From Bradyrhizobium sp. SSBR45G (GTDB taxonomy: Bacteria > Pseudomonadota > Alphaproteobacteria > Rhizobiales > Xanthobacteraceae): a stretch of 64,000 nt of DNA. Location: NCBI RefSeq assembly GCF_030159255.1, contig NZ_BSCT01000001.1:62001-126000 (forward strand), read 5' to 3'. Each line of letters opens with the position of its first letter. Within the stretch, counting starts at the first letter, position 1. The translations under genes were made by a program, and so were the position numbers. Below the pieces are notes generated by a model, which was not told the origin of the DNA, did not search any database, and was given only the letters and a program-made list of their open reading frames with translations. Positions 18,034 through 26,878 of this stretch are shown here, one piece after another.

Positions 18034-18807
18034 GTGGTGAAACTCAGAACGTGTCTCGTCGCCGCGCTGTTGATCGTGGCGCCGGCATCGCTGGCGATGG
18101 CCGCCCCCGGTCTGGTGCGCAGTTCGGCCACGTTGCGTGCGGGTCCCGGCACTGGCTTTCCCTTGGTCGAGCGCATTCCGGCGGGCGCCCGTGTCACGAT
18201 CCATGGCTGCATTCAAGGCGGCGCGTGGTGCGACGTGAGCTTCGCGGGCGAGCGCGGCTGGGTCGCCGCGAAGGCGCTCGCCTATCTCTACCGGGAGCAA
18301 TACGTCTACCTGCCTGAATATGTCGAATACGTGCCGGTCGCACCGTTCGTGCTGACCACCTATTGGAGCAGCTTCTACTTCGGTCGTCCCTGGTTCTACC
18401 GGCACGCCTTCTGGAACCGGTACTGGCGCCAGCATCCGCCCGTCATGGCGCAGAATCCGCCGCCGCCCGGCATGACGCCGCGCGGGCCTGGTCCTGGCGG
18501 GGCTGCGCAGCCCGGCGCCATGGGCGCGGTCGCTGGGCAGCCCACGCCGTCACGCGTTGCAACGGGTTCTGCCGCACCGACCGTGGGGCGCGCCGGTCCC
18601 GGGATGTCGGCGGGAACTGCAGCTCAGGCCGCAAGACCGGTCGGTGCAATCAGCGCGCCGGCGCAGAGCGCCCGCGCGCAGATGGGCGGCATGGGCCACA
18701 TGGGTGGCATGGGCGCCATGATGGCCAGTGCGCCACGCGTGAGCGCAGGCGCTCCTCGCGGCGGCGGCGGCCGTTCCGGGGCGGGCGGCGGCTTTCGCCG
18801 GCACTGA
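18034..18807 (+). CDS. Exported bacterial SH3-domain protein with Gly/Ala-rich tail (257 aa)
   Basis: A signal peptide (RTCLVAALLIVAPASLAMA) precedes one bacterial SH3 domain at about 27-90 (LVRSSATLRAGPGTGFPLVE, IPAGARVTIHGC, WCDVSFAGERGWVAAKAL). A Tyr/Trp-rich stretch then covers about 92-140, followed by a long low-complexity tail rich in Pro, Gly, Ala and Met with repeated MGGMGHMGGMG-like segments. SH3b domains usually bind peptidoglycan peptides. There is no ATG: a GTG at 18034 or 18037 is best spaced from the aggagg at 18022-18027, better than the GTG at 18028. Catalytic domains are absent, so a structural envelope role is likely. Confidence 0.8.
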   Translation: MVKLRTCLVAALLIVAPASLAMAAPGLVRSSATLRAGPGTGFPLVERIPAGARVTIHGCIQGGAWCDVSFAGERGWVAAKALAYLYREQYVYLPEYVEYVPVAPFVLTTYWSSFYFGRPWFYRHAFWNRYWRQHPPVMAQNPPPPGMTPRGPGPGGAAQPGAMGAVAGQPTPSRVATGSAAPTVGRAGPGMSAGTAAQAARPVGAISAPAQSARAQMGGMGHMGGMGAMMASAPRVSAGAPRGGGGRSGAGGGFRRH

Positions 18808-19019
18808 CGCGGCTGCGACCCGCGGAAGAGGGTGGCGTCGATGCGCTTTGCCGACGCGGGCCAATCAGCCGCCGGGCGGCCAATGGCGCAAGGTTCGCGT
18901 TGTTCCGCCGACTGCCCATGGACTGAACGCTGGACGTCGCGACCTCGCGCGGCGCCGGGAATTGTGACCTTGCCGCGCCGGTGTCTCGGCGGGCTTCGCC
19001 GTTGGCGATGGTGGAGGTG

Positions 19020-19802
19020 ATGACTACATCACGAGCGACGCCCCGCATCCCCACTCGTTCCGCCGCCGTGAAAAAGCTCGTGCTCGTCTTCCTCCTGCTG
19101 ATCATCACCCCTCTCTCGCTCTCCGCCGCGAACTATCTGCGCAGCGATCGTCGCGGCAATTGGCAGACGGCGGATCGCTCCAGTGCCGGGCTGCTGCCGT
19201 CTCCTGCAAGCCATGACGACGCATTGGTCCGCGTGTTCGCTGCGCGCACGGTGCGCTGGCGCGGCATCTTTGCCGTCCACAGCTGGATCGTCGTGAAGGA
19301 GAAAGGCGCTCCGCGCTACACGCGCTATGACTACACGGCCTGGGGCGAGCCGATCCGTGTCGACGGCTTCGCGCCGGACGGGCGCTGGTTCGGTGCCCTG
19401 CCGGAGACGGTGCTGGCTGTCGACGGCCCGGAAGCCGAGCGCGTGATCCCGGCGATCCGCAGCGTCATCGAGAGCTATCGCTTTCGTGCCTCTGGCGACT
19501 ACAGCGCCTGGCCGGGACCGAACTCGAACACCTTCGTGCAGGCCGCGCTGAATGGGGTCCCAGAGCTGAATGCGGTGCTGCCGCCGACCGCGATCGGCAA
19601 GGATTTTCCCTATGACGGCTGGTGGGGGCGCACCGCCTCCGGAACCGGCCTGTTCGTTTCGCTCGGCGGCTATCTCGGCCTCACCATTGGCTGGATCGAA
19701 GGCATCGAGCTGAACGTGCTCGGCGGGGTTCTCGGCGTCGATCTGCGGCGCCCAGCCCTGAAATTTCCAGGCATCGGCCGGCTCGGTATGCCCCTGGCTT
19801 GA
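19020..19802 (+). CDS. DUF3750-domain membrane-anchored protein (260 aa)
   Basis: A positively charged start leads into one hydrophobic segment (KKLVLVFLLLIITPLSLSAA), either a membrane anchor or signal peptide. The body matches DUF3750: ALVRVFAARTVRWRGIFAVH, SWIVVKEKGAPRYTRYDY, WPGPNSNTFVQAAL, LPPTAIGKDFPYDGWW. The pairing of a conserved His (AVHSW) with NSNTF (a Cys-less version of an amidase-like NSNTF motif) recalls NlpC/P60-like folds, but no catalytic Cys is seen. Function is unknown. Start alternatives are ATG 19008, ATG 19020 and GTG 19068 (directly before KKLVLVF). Confidence 0.78.
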   Translation: MTTSRATPRIPTRSAAVKKLVLVFLLLIITPLSLSAANYLRSDRRGNWQTADRSSAGLLPSPASHDDALVRVFAARTVRWRGIFAVHSWIVVKEKGAPRYTRYDYTAWGEPIRVDGFAPDGRWFGALPETVLAVDGPEAERVIPAIRSVIESYRFRASGDYSAWPGPNSNTFVQAALNGVPELNAVLPPTAIGKDFPYDGWWGRTASGTGLFVSLGGYLGLTIGWIEGIELNVLGGVLGVDLRRPALKFPGIGRLGMPLA

Positions 19803-19989
19803 CGGTCCAGCGTCGGGATCTGCCACTGGCATGCGCCTTGCTGCGCATCGTCAAGGCACGCCGCAATGTCGCGGATGCGCCAGACCGCCTTCGTCTGGCT
19901 CTGACAATCGACGGGTTCGGCCGCCGTGGTTCGGCGCGAGTTCGTTTGCGCGTGTCAGATCCGCCACACGAGGCGAGGGGAGACAGGTG

Positions 19990-20421
19990 ATGGACACGCT
20001 GTTTGCGATCTGCGCGACCTATGAGGTGGACGACGGCACGGCGCGGGGATTCGTCCTGCAGCGACGCGATGCAGATGGCAGCGCCAAGCCCTGGCCCATC
20101 CTAGTCACCCGCAAGGGCAACAACTTCTATGGATTCGAGAATGCCTGTCCGCACCAGGGCGCGCGGCTCGACAAACGGTCAGGCGAGTTCATGGACGAGG
20201 AGGGCAATTTCCTCGTTTGTAGCCAGCACGGCGCGCAGTTCGACCTCGACACCGGGCAGTGTTTCATCGGGCCCTGTCAGGGCCAGGCACTGACGCCGAT
20301 CAAGCTCGTGATCGACGACGGCGACATCTGCCTGTCCGGCATCGCGCTCGACGAGGAGGACGGGCTCGACATCGACGACCCCGAGGACGATGTCCCCGAA
20401 GTGCAGATCACGTCGGATTGA
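19990..20421 (+). CDS. Rieske-type ferredoxin with acidic C-terminal tail (143 aa)
   Basis: Rieske ligands are CPHQGARLD (Cys-x-His) and CSQHGAQFD (Cys-x2-His), in a single-domain protein without a mononuclear iron domain. The last 25 or so residues are strongly acidic (ALDEEDGLDIDDPEDD), which would favour docking to a basic partner. The start at 19990 is set by the gaggggagacagg ribosome site and by the family length. No oxygenase or reductase lies nearby. It is unlike the Rieske protein at 9727 in sequence and context. Confidence 0.85.
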   Translation: MDTLFAICATYEVDDGTARGFVLQRRDADGSAKPWPILVTRKGNNFYGFENACPHQGARLDKRSGEFMDEEGNFLVCSQHGAQFDLDTGQCFIGPCQGQALTPIKLVIDDGDICLSGIALDEEDGLDIDDPEDDVPEVQITSD

Positions 20422-20454
20422 ACGGAGCGGCCAGGTTGCAGCCGGCGCCGATGA

Positions 20455-20685
20455 TCAGCGCTTCTTTCGCTCGGCGCGGCTGAAATTGCTGAGGTGCCCC
20501 TCGCGCGCGGCCTGGGCGCGCGCCGCCTTGATCAGGCCGGGGCTGCGCGCGGGCGGCGCCGGAAGCGAGGGCAGGCGGGTGAGCTTGCGGCCGCCGCAGG
20601 TCGGACACACCGGCTTTTCCGAAATCCCGATCAGCAGCTCGACATCCTCTGCACAGGTCGCGCAGTGAAAGCTGTAGAATGGCAT
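20455..20685 (-). CDS. FmdB-family zinc-ribbon protein (76 aa)
   Basis: The N-terminal pattern MPFYSFHCATCAEDVELLIGI is the FmdB/CxxC_CxxC_SSSS ribbon: one CxxC (CATC) and a second (CPTC in VCPTCGGRKL). It is followed by a basic, Pro-rich tail. FmdB was named as a putative regulator of formamidase genes, but most members are uncharacterised small zinc-binding proteins. A strong gaggaggga ribosome site on the minus strand fixes the start at 20685. It is convergent with the Rieske ferredoxin gene. Confidence 0.85.
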   Translation of the reverse strand: MPFYSFHCATCAEDVELLIGISEKPVCPTCGGRKLTRLPSLPAPPARSPGLIKAARAQAAREGHLSNFSRAERKKR

Positions 20686-20901
20686 GATGCATCCCTCCTC
20701 TGCAGGCGGGACATTGCATGAAGCGGGCCAGACGCGCGATGACCTGAAAACGTCGATTTTGCCGTCATTTGCATGCAAACGGGCCGGCTTTGCTTCAGGC
20801 CGTGTGCCGAACACGACGGGGCTTGCGTCGAACATTCGACAGCCCCGCGAGCCCGGCGGCTGGTCCGGGACATCCGGGTGCCAGCCGGCCGGGAACGCGG
20901 A

Positions 20902-21117
20902 TCAGGCGTTGGTCTTCGGCACGTACTTGCCGGCAACGCACTTGTAACTCTGCAGACGCCACTCGTGATAGGGACCCTTGGACATCCAGTCCGCGATTCC
21001 GATCTGCGCGCTGACCGCGCATGATGTCATCGTGATGCCGGACATCTCGCTGTTGGTAACAACCTTCTCCATGCAGAGCTGGCCGTTGCAAAGTAGTGCG
21101 ACGAGAGTGACGAGCAC
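20902..21117 (-). CDS. Small exported Cys-containing protein of unknown function (71 aa)
   Basis: A GTG start at 21117 is chosen because ggaggcagaatcaac precedes it on the minus strand; the longer upstream reading lacks a ribosome site. The short hydrophobic N-terminus (MLVTLVALLCNGQLC) may be a signal or anchor. The rest contains several Cys and a WxSKGPYHEWRLQSYKC segment. It resembles hypothetical proteins I recall from Bradyrhizobium, with no known role. Confidence 0.6.
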   Translation of the reverse strand: MLVTLVALLCNGQLCMEKVVTNSEMSGITMTSCAVSAQIGIADWMSKGPYHEWRLQSYKCVAGKYVPKTNA

Positions 21118-21581
21118 GTTGATTCTGCCTCCAATGAGTGGGACCCGGTGAGGTCTGTGAAAGCAGAGTTCATGCCAAGTCTCGAATCCAGGCCGTGCCG
21201 CTACGGAAGGGATTGATACGGGTGTTACTTGCTGGTGACAGAAGAGTGACGGATTCACCGCTGACGTCACGTAGAGTTCGCCGGATCGCTCCTAACAGCT
21301 GCTGATCAGTTCGCTGCTTGACCCTCGGCGTGCCATTGCGCTCCGGCCGCCGGCGGGATCGTAGTTCGGCGATGTCAAACAACGGGCAGTGGCTGCGCAG
21401 TCCTGCAGCGTTTGCAGGCGATGGCATGTCAGGCTCGAATACCGCTGCCTGATGCGCTGAATTCCGAATGCGGCGCGCGCGGAAAACCGGCACTTCACAC
21501 GCACGTGACGACGGGGCTCGGCGGCGGGCTTGCGCGAGCCGGCGCCGGTTCCGTAGGAAGACGGAAATTCAGGGGGACTTC
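21118..21581. other. Intergenic region before the VOC-family gene
   Basis: About 460 bases with no supported gene, lying between the divergent starts at 21117 and 21582. It therefore probably holds both promoters, though no strong -35/-10 pair or palindrome stands out. Confidence 0.4.
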
Positions 21582-22553
21582 ATGACTGCCGATCTGACCC
21601 GCCGCGCGCTCCTCAAGCTGGCCGGCGCGACTTCCATGACGATGGCCGCCGTCGCGGCCGCGCGCGCCGAGGGCGGCGGTGAGAGCACGGCCGCCGGTCC
21701 CACCTTCGCGAGCCGGACACCGATTCGGATCGGCATGATGACCTTGCGGGTGAACGATGCCGACAAGGTCGCGGCGTTCTACCGCGACGTGATCGGCCTC
21801 TCGGTGCTGCAGCGGACCGAGACGATGGTTCGCCTCGGAGCCGGCGGCGTGCCGCTGGTCGAACTCGAGGCGCGTCCTGGCGCGGGCCGCGAATCGCCGC
21901 GTTCGGCCGGGCTGTTTCATACGGCGTTCCTGATGCCGACACGCAAGGACCTTGCCCGCTGGCTGGTGCATGTCGCGCTCAATCGGACCCCGCTGACCGG
22001 CTTTGCCGACCACAATGTCAGCGAGGCCGTCTATCTCGACGACCCCGAGGGCAACGGCGTCGAGGTCTATGCCGACCGCGCGCCGGAGCTGTGGCAGTGG
22101 CGCGACGGTTCCGTCAGGATGGGGACCGATCAGCTTGACGTCGATGATCTCGTCGCTCTGACCGATACGCGCACCAGCAGCTATGCCGGTGCGCCGGACG
22201 GCCTTCGCATCGGCCATGTGCATCTGAAGGTCGGCGACATCGGTCAGGCGAGCGGCTTCTACACCGGGCTGATTGGGCTCAATCCCACGCGGACAATCGA
22301 TCGCGCGGCCTTCCTGTCGTCCGGCCGCTATCACCATCACATCGGCGCCAACACCTGGCGCAGCGCCGGCGCCGGACGGCGCGATGACGGCTCCACCGGC
22401 CTGTCATGGTTCTCTTTCGAGGTCGGCAGCACGGATCTGCTGGCAGGGCAGGAGGCGCGGCTGCGCGGCGCTGGAGCGTCGGTGACGACGATCGCGAACG
22501 GGCTTGAAACCGCGGATCCCTGGGGCACGAAAGTCCGCCTGATCAAGGTGTGA
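21582..22553 (+). CDS. Tat-exported VOC-superfamily (extradiol dioxygenase-like) protein (323 aa)
   Basis: Residues 1-29 form a twin-arginine signal (TRRALLKLAGATSMTMAAV, with AARAEG cleavage). Two VOC beta-alpha-beta modules follow: the first from MMTLRVNDADKVAAFYRDVIGL to DDPEGNGVEVYADR, the second from IGHVHLKVGDIGQASGFYTGLIG to the C-terminus. The likely metal ligands are His in HTAFLM and HVHLKV and Glu in GVEVYAD, as in catechol-2,3-dioxygenase CatE/YfiE relatives. The active site thus looks intact, but export through Tat is unusual for this group. A ggggga ribosome site precedes ATG 21582. Glyoxalase or bleomycin-type roles cannot be excluded. Confidence 0.85.
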   Translation: MTADLTRRALLKLAGATSMTMAAVAAARAEGGGESTAAGPTFASRTPIRIGMMTLRVNDADKVAAFYRDVIGLSVLQRTETMVRLGAGGVPLVELEARPGAGRESPRSAGLFHTAFLMPTRKDLARWLVHVALNRTPLTGFADHNVSEAVYLDDPEGNGVEVYADRAPELWQWRDGSVRMGTDQLDVDDLVALTDTRTSSYAGAPDGLRIGHVHLKVGDIGQASGFYTGLIGLNPTRTIDRAAFLSSGRYHHHIGANTWRSAGAGRRDDGSTGLSWFSFEVGSTDLLAGQEARLRGAGASVTTIANGLETADPWGTKVRLIKV

Positions 22554-22643
22554 CTCAGCCGGCTCAGCAGCGGTGTTGTTCCTCGAGGCCACGGCTATGC
22601 GCGGTTTGAGAGAGACCTCAACCGCTGCACGACGTGCCTGCGA

Positions 22644-22835
22644 TCAAGCCTCGTTGAGGCCGGCGCCGCGATCGGTCAGCGCCTTCTCCGCCTTCGGCGT
22701 CAGTTCATAGACGTCGCCGTCCTTGGCGACATAGCCCTCCTGGATGAGCTCGAGGAGCTCGTCCTGGCGGTCGGCGGCAAAGGCGATGGATTGTCCGATG
22801 TCGCAGAGCATCGCGATCTGGTGGTCCGTCAGCAT
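22644..22835 (-). CDS. Small soluble protein of unknown function (63 aa)
   Basis: The start at 22835 (MLTDHQIAML) follows an ideal aggagg spaced by about six bases; an in-frame ATG at 22856 is less likely. The sequence looks like a small winged-helix or helical fold (QDELLELIQEGYVAKDGDVYELTPKAEKAL): helix, then a beta wing, then a helix. This layout is typical of short DNA-binding or phage-regulator-like folds, but I do not recognise the family. Confidence 0.65.
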   Translation of the reverse strand: MLTDHQIAMLCDIGQSIAFAADRQDELLELIQEGYVAKDGDVYELTPKAEKALTDRGAGLNEA

Positions 22836-22916
22836 GGCCGTCCTCCTGTCGTCCATCCGAACGCGGCAGTCCGGCGAAATGTTCCGGAGATGCGCGGGCG
22901 CCCGCGTGGACGGGGC

Positions 22917-23093
22917 TTACGATCCGAACAGCGCCGCGTAGATCACGTAGAGCCAGCCGAAGATGCCGTGGATGATCGCCCAGAGGATCGAATGGTTGGC
23001 CGAATAGGAGATCGTCATGGCGAGCGCCGAGCCGAAGCCGACGCCATATTTGGCGCCTTCGACGCGGACAGCGTAGGTTCGGTTGCCGTTCAT
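22917..23093 (-). CDS. Small membrane protein, unknown function (58 aa)
   Basis: Read on the minus strand from ATG 23093, this short gene encodes a protein beginning MNGNRTYAVRVEGAKYGVG, with one or two hydrophobic segments (GFGSALAMTISYS and ILWAIIHGIFGWLYVIYAALFG) and a TAA stop. It fills the otherwise empty gap between the YjdM gene and the 63-residue gene, on the same strand. Its codon usage is GC-rich at third positions like real genes here. Function unknown. Confidence 0.6.
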   Translation of the reverse strand: MNGNRTYAVRVEGAKYGVGFGSALAMTISYSANHSILWAIIHGIFGWLYVIYAALFGS

Positions 23094-23121
23094 GTTGGTC
23101 TCGGATTTGGTCTGCGCGTCC

Positions 23122-23472
23122 CTACGCCTTGCGCACGAACTCGGATTTCAGATTCATCTGGCCGATGCCGTCGATCTTGCAGGCGATGTTGTGGCCGTCG
23201 CTGGCCTCCTGCAGGCGAATGTTGCGGACCTTGGTGCCACCCTTCACCGTCGAGGACGAGCCCTTTATCTTGAGGTCCTTGATGACGATGACGCTGTCAC
23301 CGTCGGCGAGCACATTGCCGTTGGCGTCCCGGATGCTCGCGTCGGTCTCGGCGGTGGCGGCGACAGCGGCATCGCCGCTCCATTCATGACCGCATTCCGG
23401 GCAGACCCACAGCGCGCCGTCCTGATAGGCGTGTTCGGAGCGGCATTGCGGGCAGGTCGTTGCGTCAGTCAT
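23122..23472 (-). CDS. yjdM: YjdM/PhnA-family zinc-ribbon protein (116 aa)
   Basis: An N-terminal zinc ribbon ([13 protein letters not shown] with VCPECGHEW) is followed by the conserved PhnA/YjdM core: [38 protein letters not shown] and a closing [16 protein letters not shown]. The family was first linked to alkylphosphonate use but is not part of the C-P lyase, and its function is unsettled. Length and all motifs are standard. No phosphonate genes lie nearby. Confidence 0.9.
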   Translation of the reverse strand: MTDATTCPQCRSEHAYQDGALWVCPECGHEWSGDAAVAATAETDASIRDANGNVLADGDSVIVIKDLKIKGSSSTVKGGTKVRNIRLQEASDGHNIACKIDGIGQMNLKSEFVRKA

Positions 23473-23636
23473 CTCATCCTCGGGTGCTACAGTCAGCGTG
23501 CGGCAGCGTTAGAGGCTGGGATGGAACCGGGCAAGAAAAATCCCAGAAAAAATCGTCGGATCAGGGCAGCGCGCAATGCTGGTGAGCCTGCGCGCCGCCG
23601 ATGTTTGGGGCCTCAGACGGGTCGCCTGGCCGCGAC

Positions 23637-23921
23637 TCACGCCGCCTTGCGCTCGGGGGCCTTGGTGGCCGGCTCGGCCTCGGCCGCGTCCATCGCCCGC
23701 AGATAGGTGTCGAGCAGGGTCTCGTGCTCGTCGCGCTCGTCTTGGTCCTGCTTCCGCAGCTTGATGATCTCCTTCAGGATCTTGACGTCGAAGCCCTCAC
23801 CCTTGGCCTCGGCGAACACTTCCTTCTTCTGCTCGTTCAGCTCCGCCAATTCGCCGTCGAGGTGCTCGATCCGCTCAACGAAGGACCGGATGCGCGCGCC
23901 GGGAATGCCGATCTCTGACAT
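23637..23921 (-). CDS. gapR: GapR-like nucleoid-associated protein (DUF2312), 94 aa
   Basis: The core (RSFVERIEHLDGELAELNEQ, then KKEVFAEAKGEGFDVKILKEI and IKLRKQDQDERDEHETLLDTYL) matches DUF2312/GapR. Caulobacter GapR is an essential protein that forms a dimer of dimers clamping overtwisted DNA ahead of replication and transcription forks. Family length is about 90 residues; this copy adds a short Ala/Pro/Lys tail (EAEPATKAPERKAA). The start at 23921 follows a ggagtcacc leader on the minus strand. The gene is single with a 255-base gap upstream. Bradyrhizobium genomes often have more than one DUF2312 gene, so it may be a paralogue. Confidence 0.85.
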   Translation of the reverse strand: MSEIGIPGARIRSFVERIEHLDGELAELNEQKKEVFAEAKGEGFDVKILKEIIKLRKQDQDERDEHETLLDTYLRAMDAAEAEPATKAPERKAA

Positions 23922-24177
23922 GGTGACTCCTACACTAATGGGGCCCCGAAAATGCGGCGCACTTCGTTGCCAATGTCTTAACGCCCGCCGCTTGCACGGA
24001 GCCCGGAGGACGACGTGCTTAACGCGGAACCGGAGGCGCGCGGACGCGAGCCGCCGCGGCATGCGGCACGATCTCCCGAAGGTGACGGCCAGGGGTCCAG
24101 CCGGTATGTGAAAGCGGTCGGCGGCACTCCACAGCCCTGGCATTGGCGATACCCCACCTGCCCGGAACGACAGACCC

Positions 24178-25896
24178 ATGACACGCGCCAGTATTCCGCC
24201 GATCGACCGCACCAGCCTCCAGGCCCAGCTCGCCGCATTGCCCGGCCTGGCCCGGCTGCGCGATCTGTCGGCCGGTTTCGCCGAGGCCAGCGACGAGACG
24301 ATTGCGGCGATCCTGGAGTCGGCTGCGGGCTTCGCCGCCGACCGGCTCGACGCGCTCAACGCCCAGTCGGACAGCGGCGCACCACGGCTCGTCGATGGCG
24401 CGGTCGTCACCTCCGAGCTGCATCGGGCGGTCTGGCGGGACTATGCCGAGGGGGGCTGGATCGCGCTCGACCTTCCCGAGTCGCTCGGCGGGCAGGGGCT
24501 GCCGCTGGTGGTCGCGGTGGCGGTGCAGGAGGTGTTCGACCGTCATTGCGCCGCCTTCGGCATGCTGCCGGTGCCCCTGCGCTCGGCGGTACGGCTGATT
24601 GACGCCTGGACGACCGACGACACCATCCGTTCGGAATGGCTGCCGAAGCTGATCGCAGGCGAGTGGGGCGCGACGATCTGCATCTCCGAGGTTGGCGCGG
24701 GCTCCGACGCGAGCCGGATCCGGACCAAGGCCGTCGCACGCGGCGACGGTCGCTGGTCGATCACCGGCGAGAAGCAATGGATCTCGTTCGGCGGCCATGA
24801 TCTGACCGGCCGCATCGTGCACTGTCTGCTGGCACGCACCGACAGTGCCAAGGGATTGTCGCTGTTCCTGGTGCCCGACCGTAGCGATGGAGCAGCGAAC
24901 GGCGTCGTCGTGCGCAAGCTCGAGCACAAGCTTGGCCTGCATTTGTCGCCGACCTGCGCGATGGGATTCGAGGAGGCCACCGGCCATCTGCTCGGCGAGG
25001 AAGGCCGCGGTCTGGCGCAGATGTTCGTCATGATCACCAACATGCGGATGGCGGTCGGCGCGATGGGTCTCGGCATCGCGTCGGCGGCCGCCGACGTCGC
25101 GCTCGCTTACGCGCGCCAGCGCCTGCAGGGCGGCGCCGGGCCGCAGCCGCTGCCGATCATCGAACACGCCGACGTGCAGCGCATGCTGCTGTCGATGCAG
25201 GCCGGCGTCGAGACCGGCCGCGCGCTGATCTATGCCGCCGCGGTCGAGGCTGATCTCGCGCGCTGCGAGACCGACGCCGATGCGCGCCGCGACAGCGCGG
25301 CGCTGGCGCAATGGCTGCTGCCGATCGTCAAGACGCTCGGCGGCGAGCTCGCCTTCGCGACGGCTGATGGCGCGATCCAGGTGCTCGGCGGCGCCGGCTA
25401 CACCACGGACTGGCCGGTCGAGCAGCTGCTGCGCGACTCCCGCGTGCTGCCGATCTTCGAGGGCACGACCGGAATGCAGGGACTCGACCTGCTGCATCGC
25501 CGGTTGTGGAAGGATGGTGGGACGGGGCTGCGCGTCTTCGTGAGGCGTGCCCGCGCCGATATCGCGGCCCTCACAGCGCACGACGCCGATGCGGCCAGTG
25601 CTGCCGGCGCGATCATTGATCTCCTGGAGACGACCGCGGAGACGCTCGGGCAGATGAAAGCCCGTCCGCGTGACGGCGAGGCCGGCGCGACCGGTTTCCT
25701 TCACCTCGCCATCGACGCGGCGCTGGCATGGTCGGCCGCACGGCTGGCGGCGCTTCACGGCGATACGCCGGCCGCTGCCCGTCTGCGCGCGCTCGGTCGC
25801 TTCCAACTCGGCGAACTGACGGGGCGCACACGCCATCACGCCGCGGAGGCGCTGCGCGGGGCCGCTTCGCTGGATGGCATCGCCACGCTGCTCTGA
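24178..25896 (+). CDS. Acyl-CoA dehydrogenase with C-terminal extension (572 aa)
   Basis: An N-terminal helical domain (about 1-160) leads into the FAD-binding middle domain: ATICISEVGAGSDASRIRTK with the ITGEKQWISFGGHD segment. The C-terminal helical domain has catalytic Glu428 (IFEGTTGMQGLDL), the position seen in most short- and medium-chain enzymes. About 110 residues follow the catalytic helix. This layout and the length near 590 residues match the DmdC/AcdA-like subfamily rather than the 380-residue classical type. It oxidises an acyl-CoA to enoyl-CoA, passing electrons to ETF. No beta-oxidation partners are adjacent; the substrate is unknown. Confidence 0.9.
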   Translation: MTRASIPPIDRTSLQAQLAALPGLARLRDLSAGFAEASDETIAAILESAAGFAADRLDALNAQSDSGAPRLVDGAVVTSELHRAVWRDYAEGGWIALDLPESLGGQGLPLVVAVAVQEVFDRHCAAFGMLPVPLRSAVRLIDAWTTDDTIRSEWLPKLIAGEWGATICISEVGAGSDASRIRTKAVARGDGRWSITGEKQWISFGGHDLTGRIVHCLLARTDSAKGLSLFLVPDRSDGAANGVVVRKLEHKLGLHLSPTCAMGFEEATGHLLGEEGRGLAQMFVMITNMRMAVGAMGLGIASAAADVALAYARQRLQGGAGPQPLPIIEHADVQRMLLSMQAGVETGRALIYAAAVEADLARCETDADARRDSAALAQWLLPIVKTLGGELAFATADGAIQVLGGAGYTTDWPVEQLLRDSRVLPIFEGTTGMQGLDLLHRRLWKDGGTGLRVFVRRARADIAALTAHDADAASAAGAIIDLLETTAETLGQMKARPRDGEAGATGFLHLAIDAALAWSAARLAALHGDTPAAARLRALGRFQLGELTGRTRHHAAEALRGAASLDGIATLL

Positions 25897-25934
25897 ACTT
25901 GGCGAACCGACCGCAGCGGAGGGATGGTTGCGTG

Positions 25935-26780
25935 TCATTCGACCCGTTCGGAAAGCTTCTTGAAGGTGCGCTTCATCGTATTGACCTTGCCGAGATAGCC
26001 GGCGACCGAATGGTCGCCGCATCGCTCGCCTTCCTCCGGCTTGAAGCCGCGACGCACGAAGCCGGCGGCGGGGCCGGCGCCGCAGAGATGAATCACGGCC
26101 GCGAGGTCCTGCCTCTGTTGTGACGTCGGCCTTGCGGCGGGGTGGCGCGCGAGCACGGCGGCAACCTGACGGTCGAGCGAGATCACCGTGAGCGCCACGG
26201 CGTGCGCCGGCCACGCCCGGACGTAGAGGCCCGGCGAGCCGCAGCCGTCGCCGACCACCTCATGGTCCCTGATGCAGAATGGCGCGGCATCGGCAAAGGC
26301 GCCGTCGGTCATCTGGAACAGGCCGACGGCGCTGGACGCCGGCTGGTACAGCGCAAACGGGTTCCACGCCAGGCGCCAGCGCCAGTAGGTGCGCGCCACC
26401 GGATTGCCGGAGCTCTCGGTCTGGGCCAGGGCGGCCAACAGCTCCGGCGTGATCGATCGCGTCGAGCTCTCGCGGAACAGCGCACCATATTGCCGCCAAG
26501 TCTCTTCCGGCTCCTTGTCGAGCGCATGACCGGTGACGACGAACAGCTCGGTCGGCTTGCGCACGACGTGGTAGGCCAGATTGGCCAGGGCAAAGATGCA
26601 CAGCGCCAGCCCGGCGCCGGTTGACAGCTTCAGCCACCGCGGCGCCGCGCCCGCCATCCGGCGCAATTTGCGCGCCGCGCGTTGCGCTGTTCGCCTTGCA
26701 TCGCGCAACAGGGTGCGCCAGCGCCGCTGGCGGCGCGGCTTGCGTGGTTTCGTCGGGAGCGGAGCAGGGGGATTCGGCAA
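25935..26780 (-). CDS. Membrane-anchored lytic transglycosylase-like protein (281 aa)
   Basis: A very basic cytosolic tail of about 45 residues (KPRRQRRWRTLL) precedes one membrane segment (LKLSTGAGLALCIFALANLA). The outer domain has the SLT-type catalytic Glu in LLAALAQTESSGNP and the matching AVGLFQMT segment. This is family 1-like lysozyme fold, cleaving glycan strands of peptidoglycan with formation of 1,6-anhydromuramyl ends. Later Cys residues (FCIRD, GDGCGSPG, HLCGAG) may form disulfides. It is convergent with the acyl-CoA dehydrogenase gene with only 38 bases between. Confidence 0.85.
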   Translation of the reverse strand: MPNPPAPLPTKPRKPRRQRRWRTLLRDARRTAQRAARKLRRMAGAAPRWLKLSTGAGLALCIFALANLAYHVVRKPTELFVVTGHALDKEPEETWRQYGALFRESSTRSITPELLAALAQTESSGNPVARTYWRWRLAWNPFALYQPASSAVGLFQMTDGAFADAAPFCIRDHEVVGDGCGSPGLYVRAWPAHAVALTVISLDRQVAAVLARHPAARPTSQQRQDLAAVIHLCGAGPAAGFVRRGFKPEEGERCGDHSVAGYLGKVNTMKRTFKKLSERVE

Positions 26781-26878
26781 CGGATTACCTCAGGGCGACT
26801 GGTGTGCCGCTCCATGGTTAAGGAAGAATTTGTGCAATTGCGTCATCCTGCAACCAGGTGTGGTGAAGGTGGTGCGTG

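Noticed and set aside
24019..26214. Long frame of about 730 codons antisense to the acyl-CoA dehydrogenase and beyond
   Set aside because: It spans real genes on other frames and has Arg/Gly-biased non-motif sequence; the acyl-CoA dehydrogenase and transglycosylase genes explain the region.
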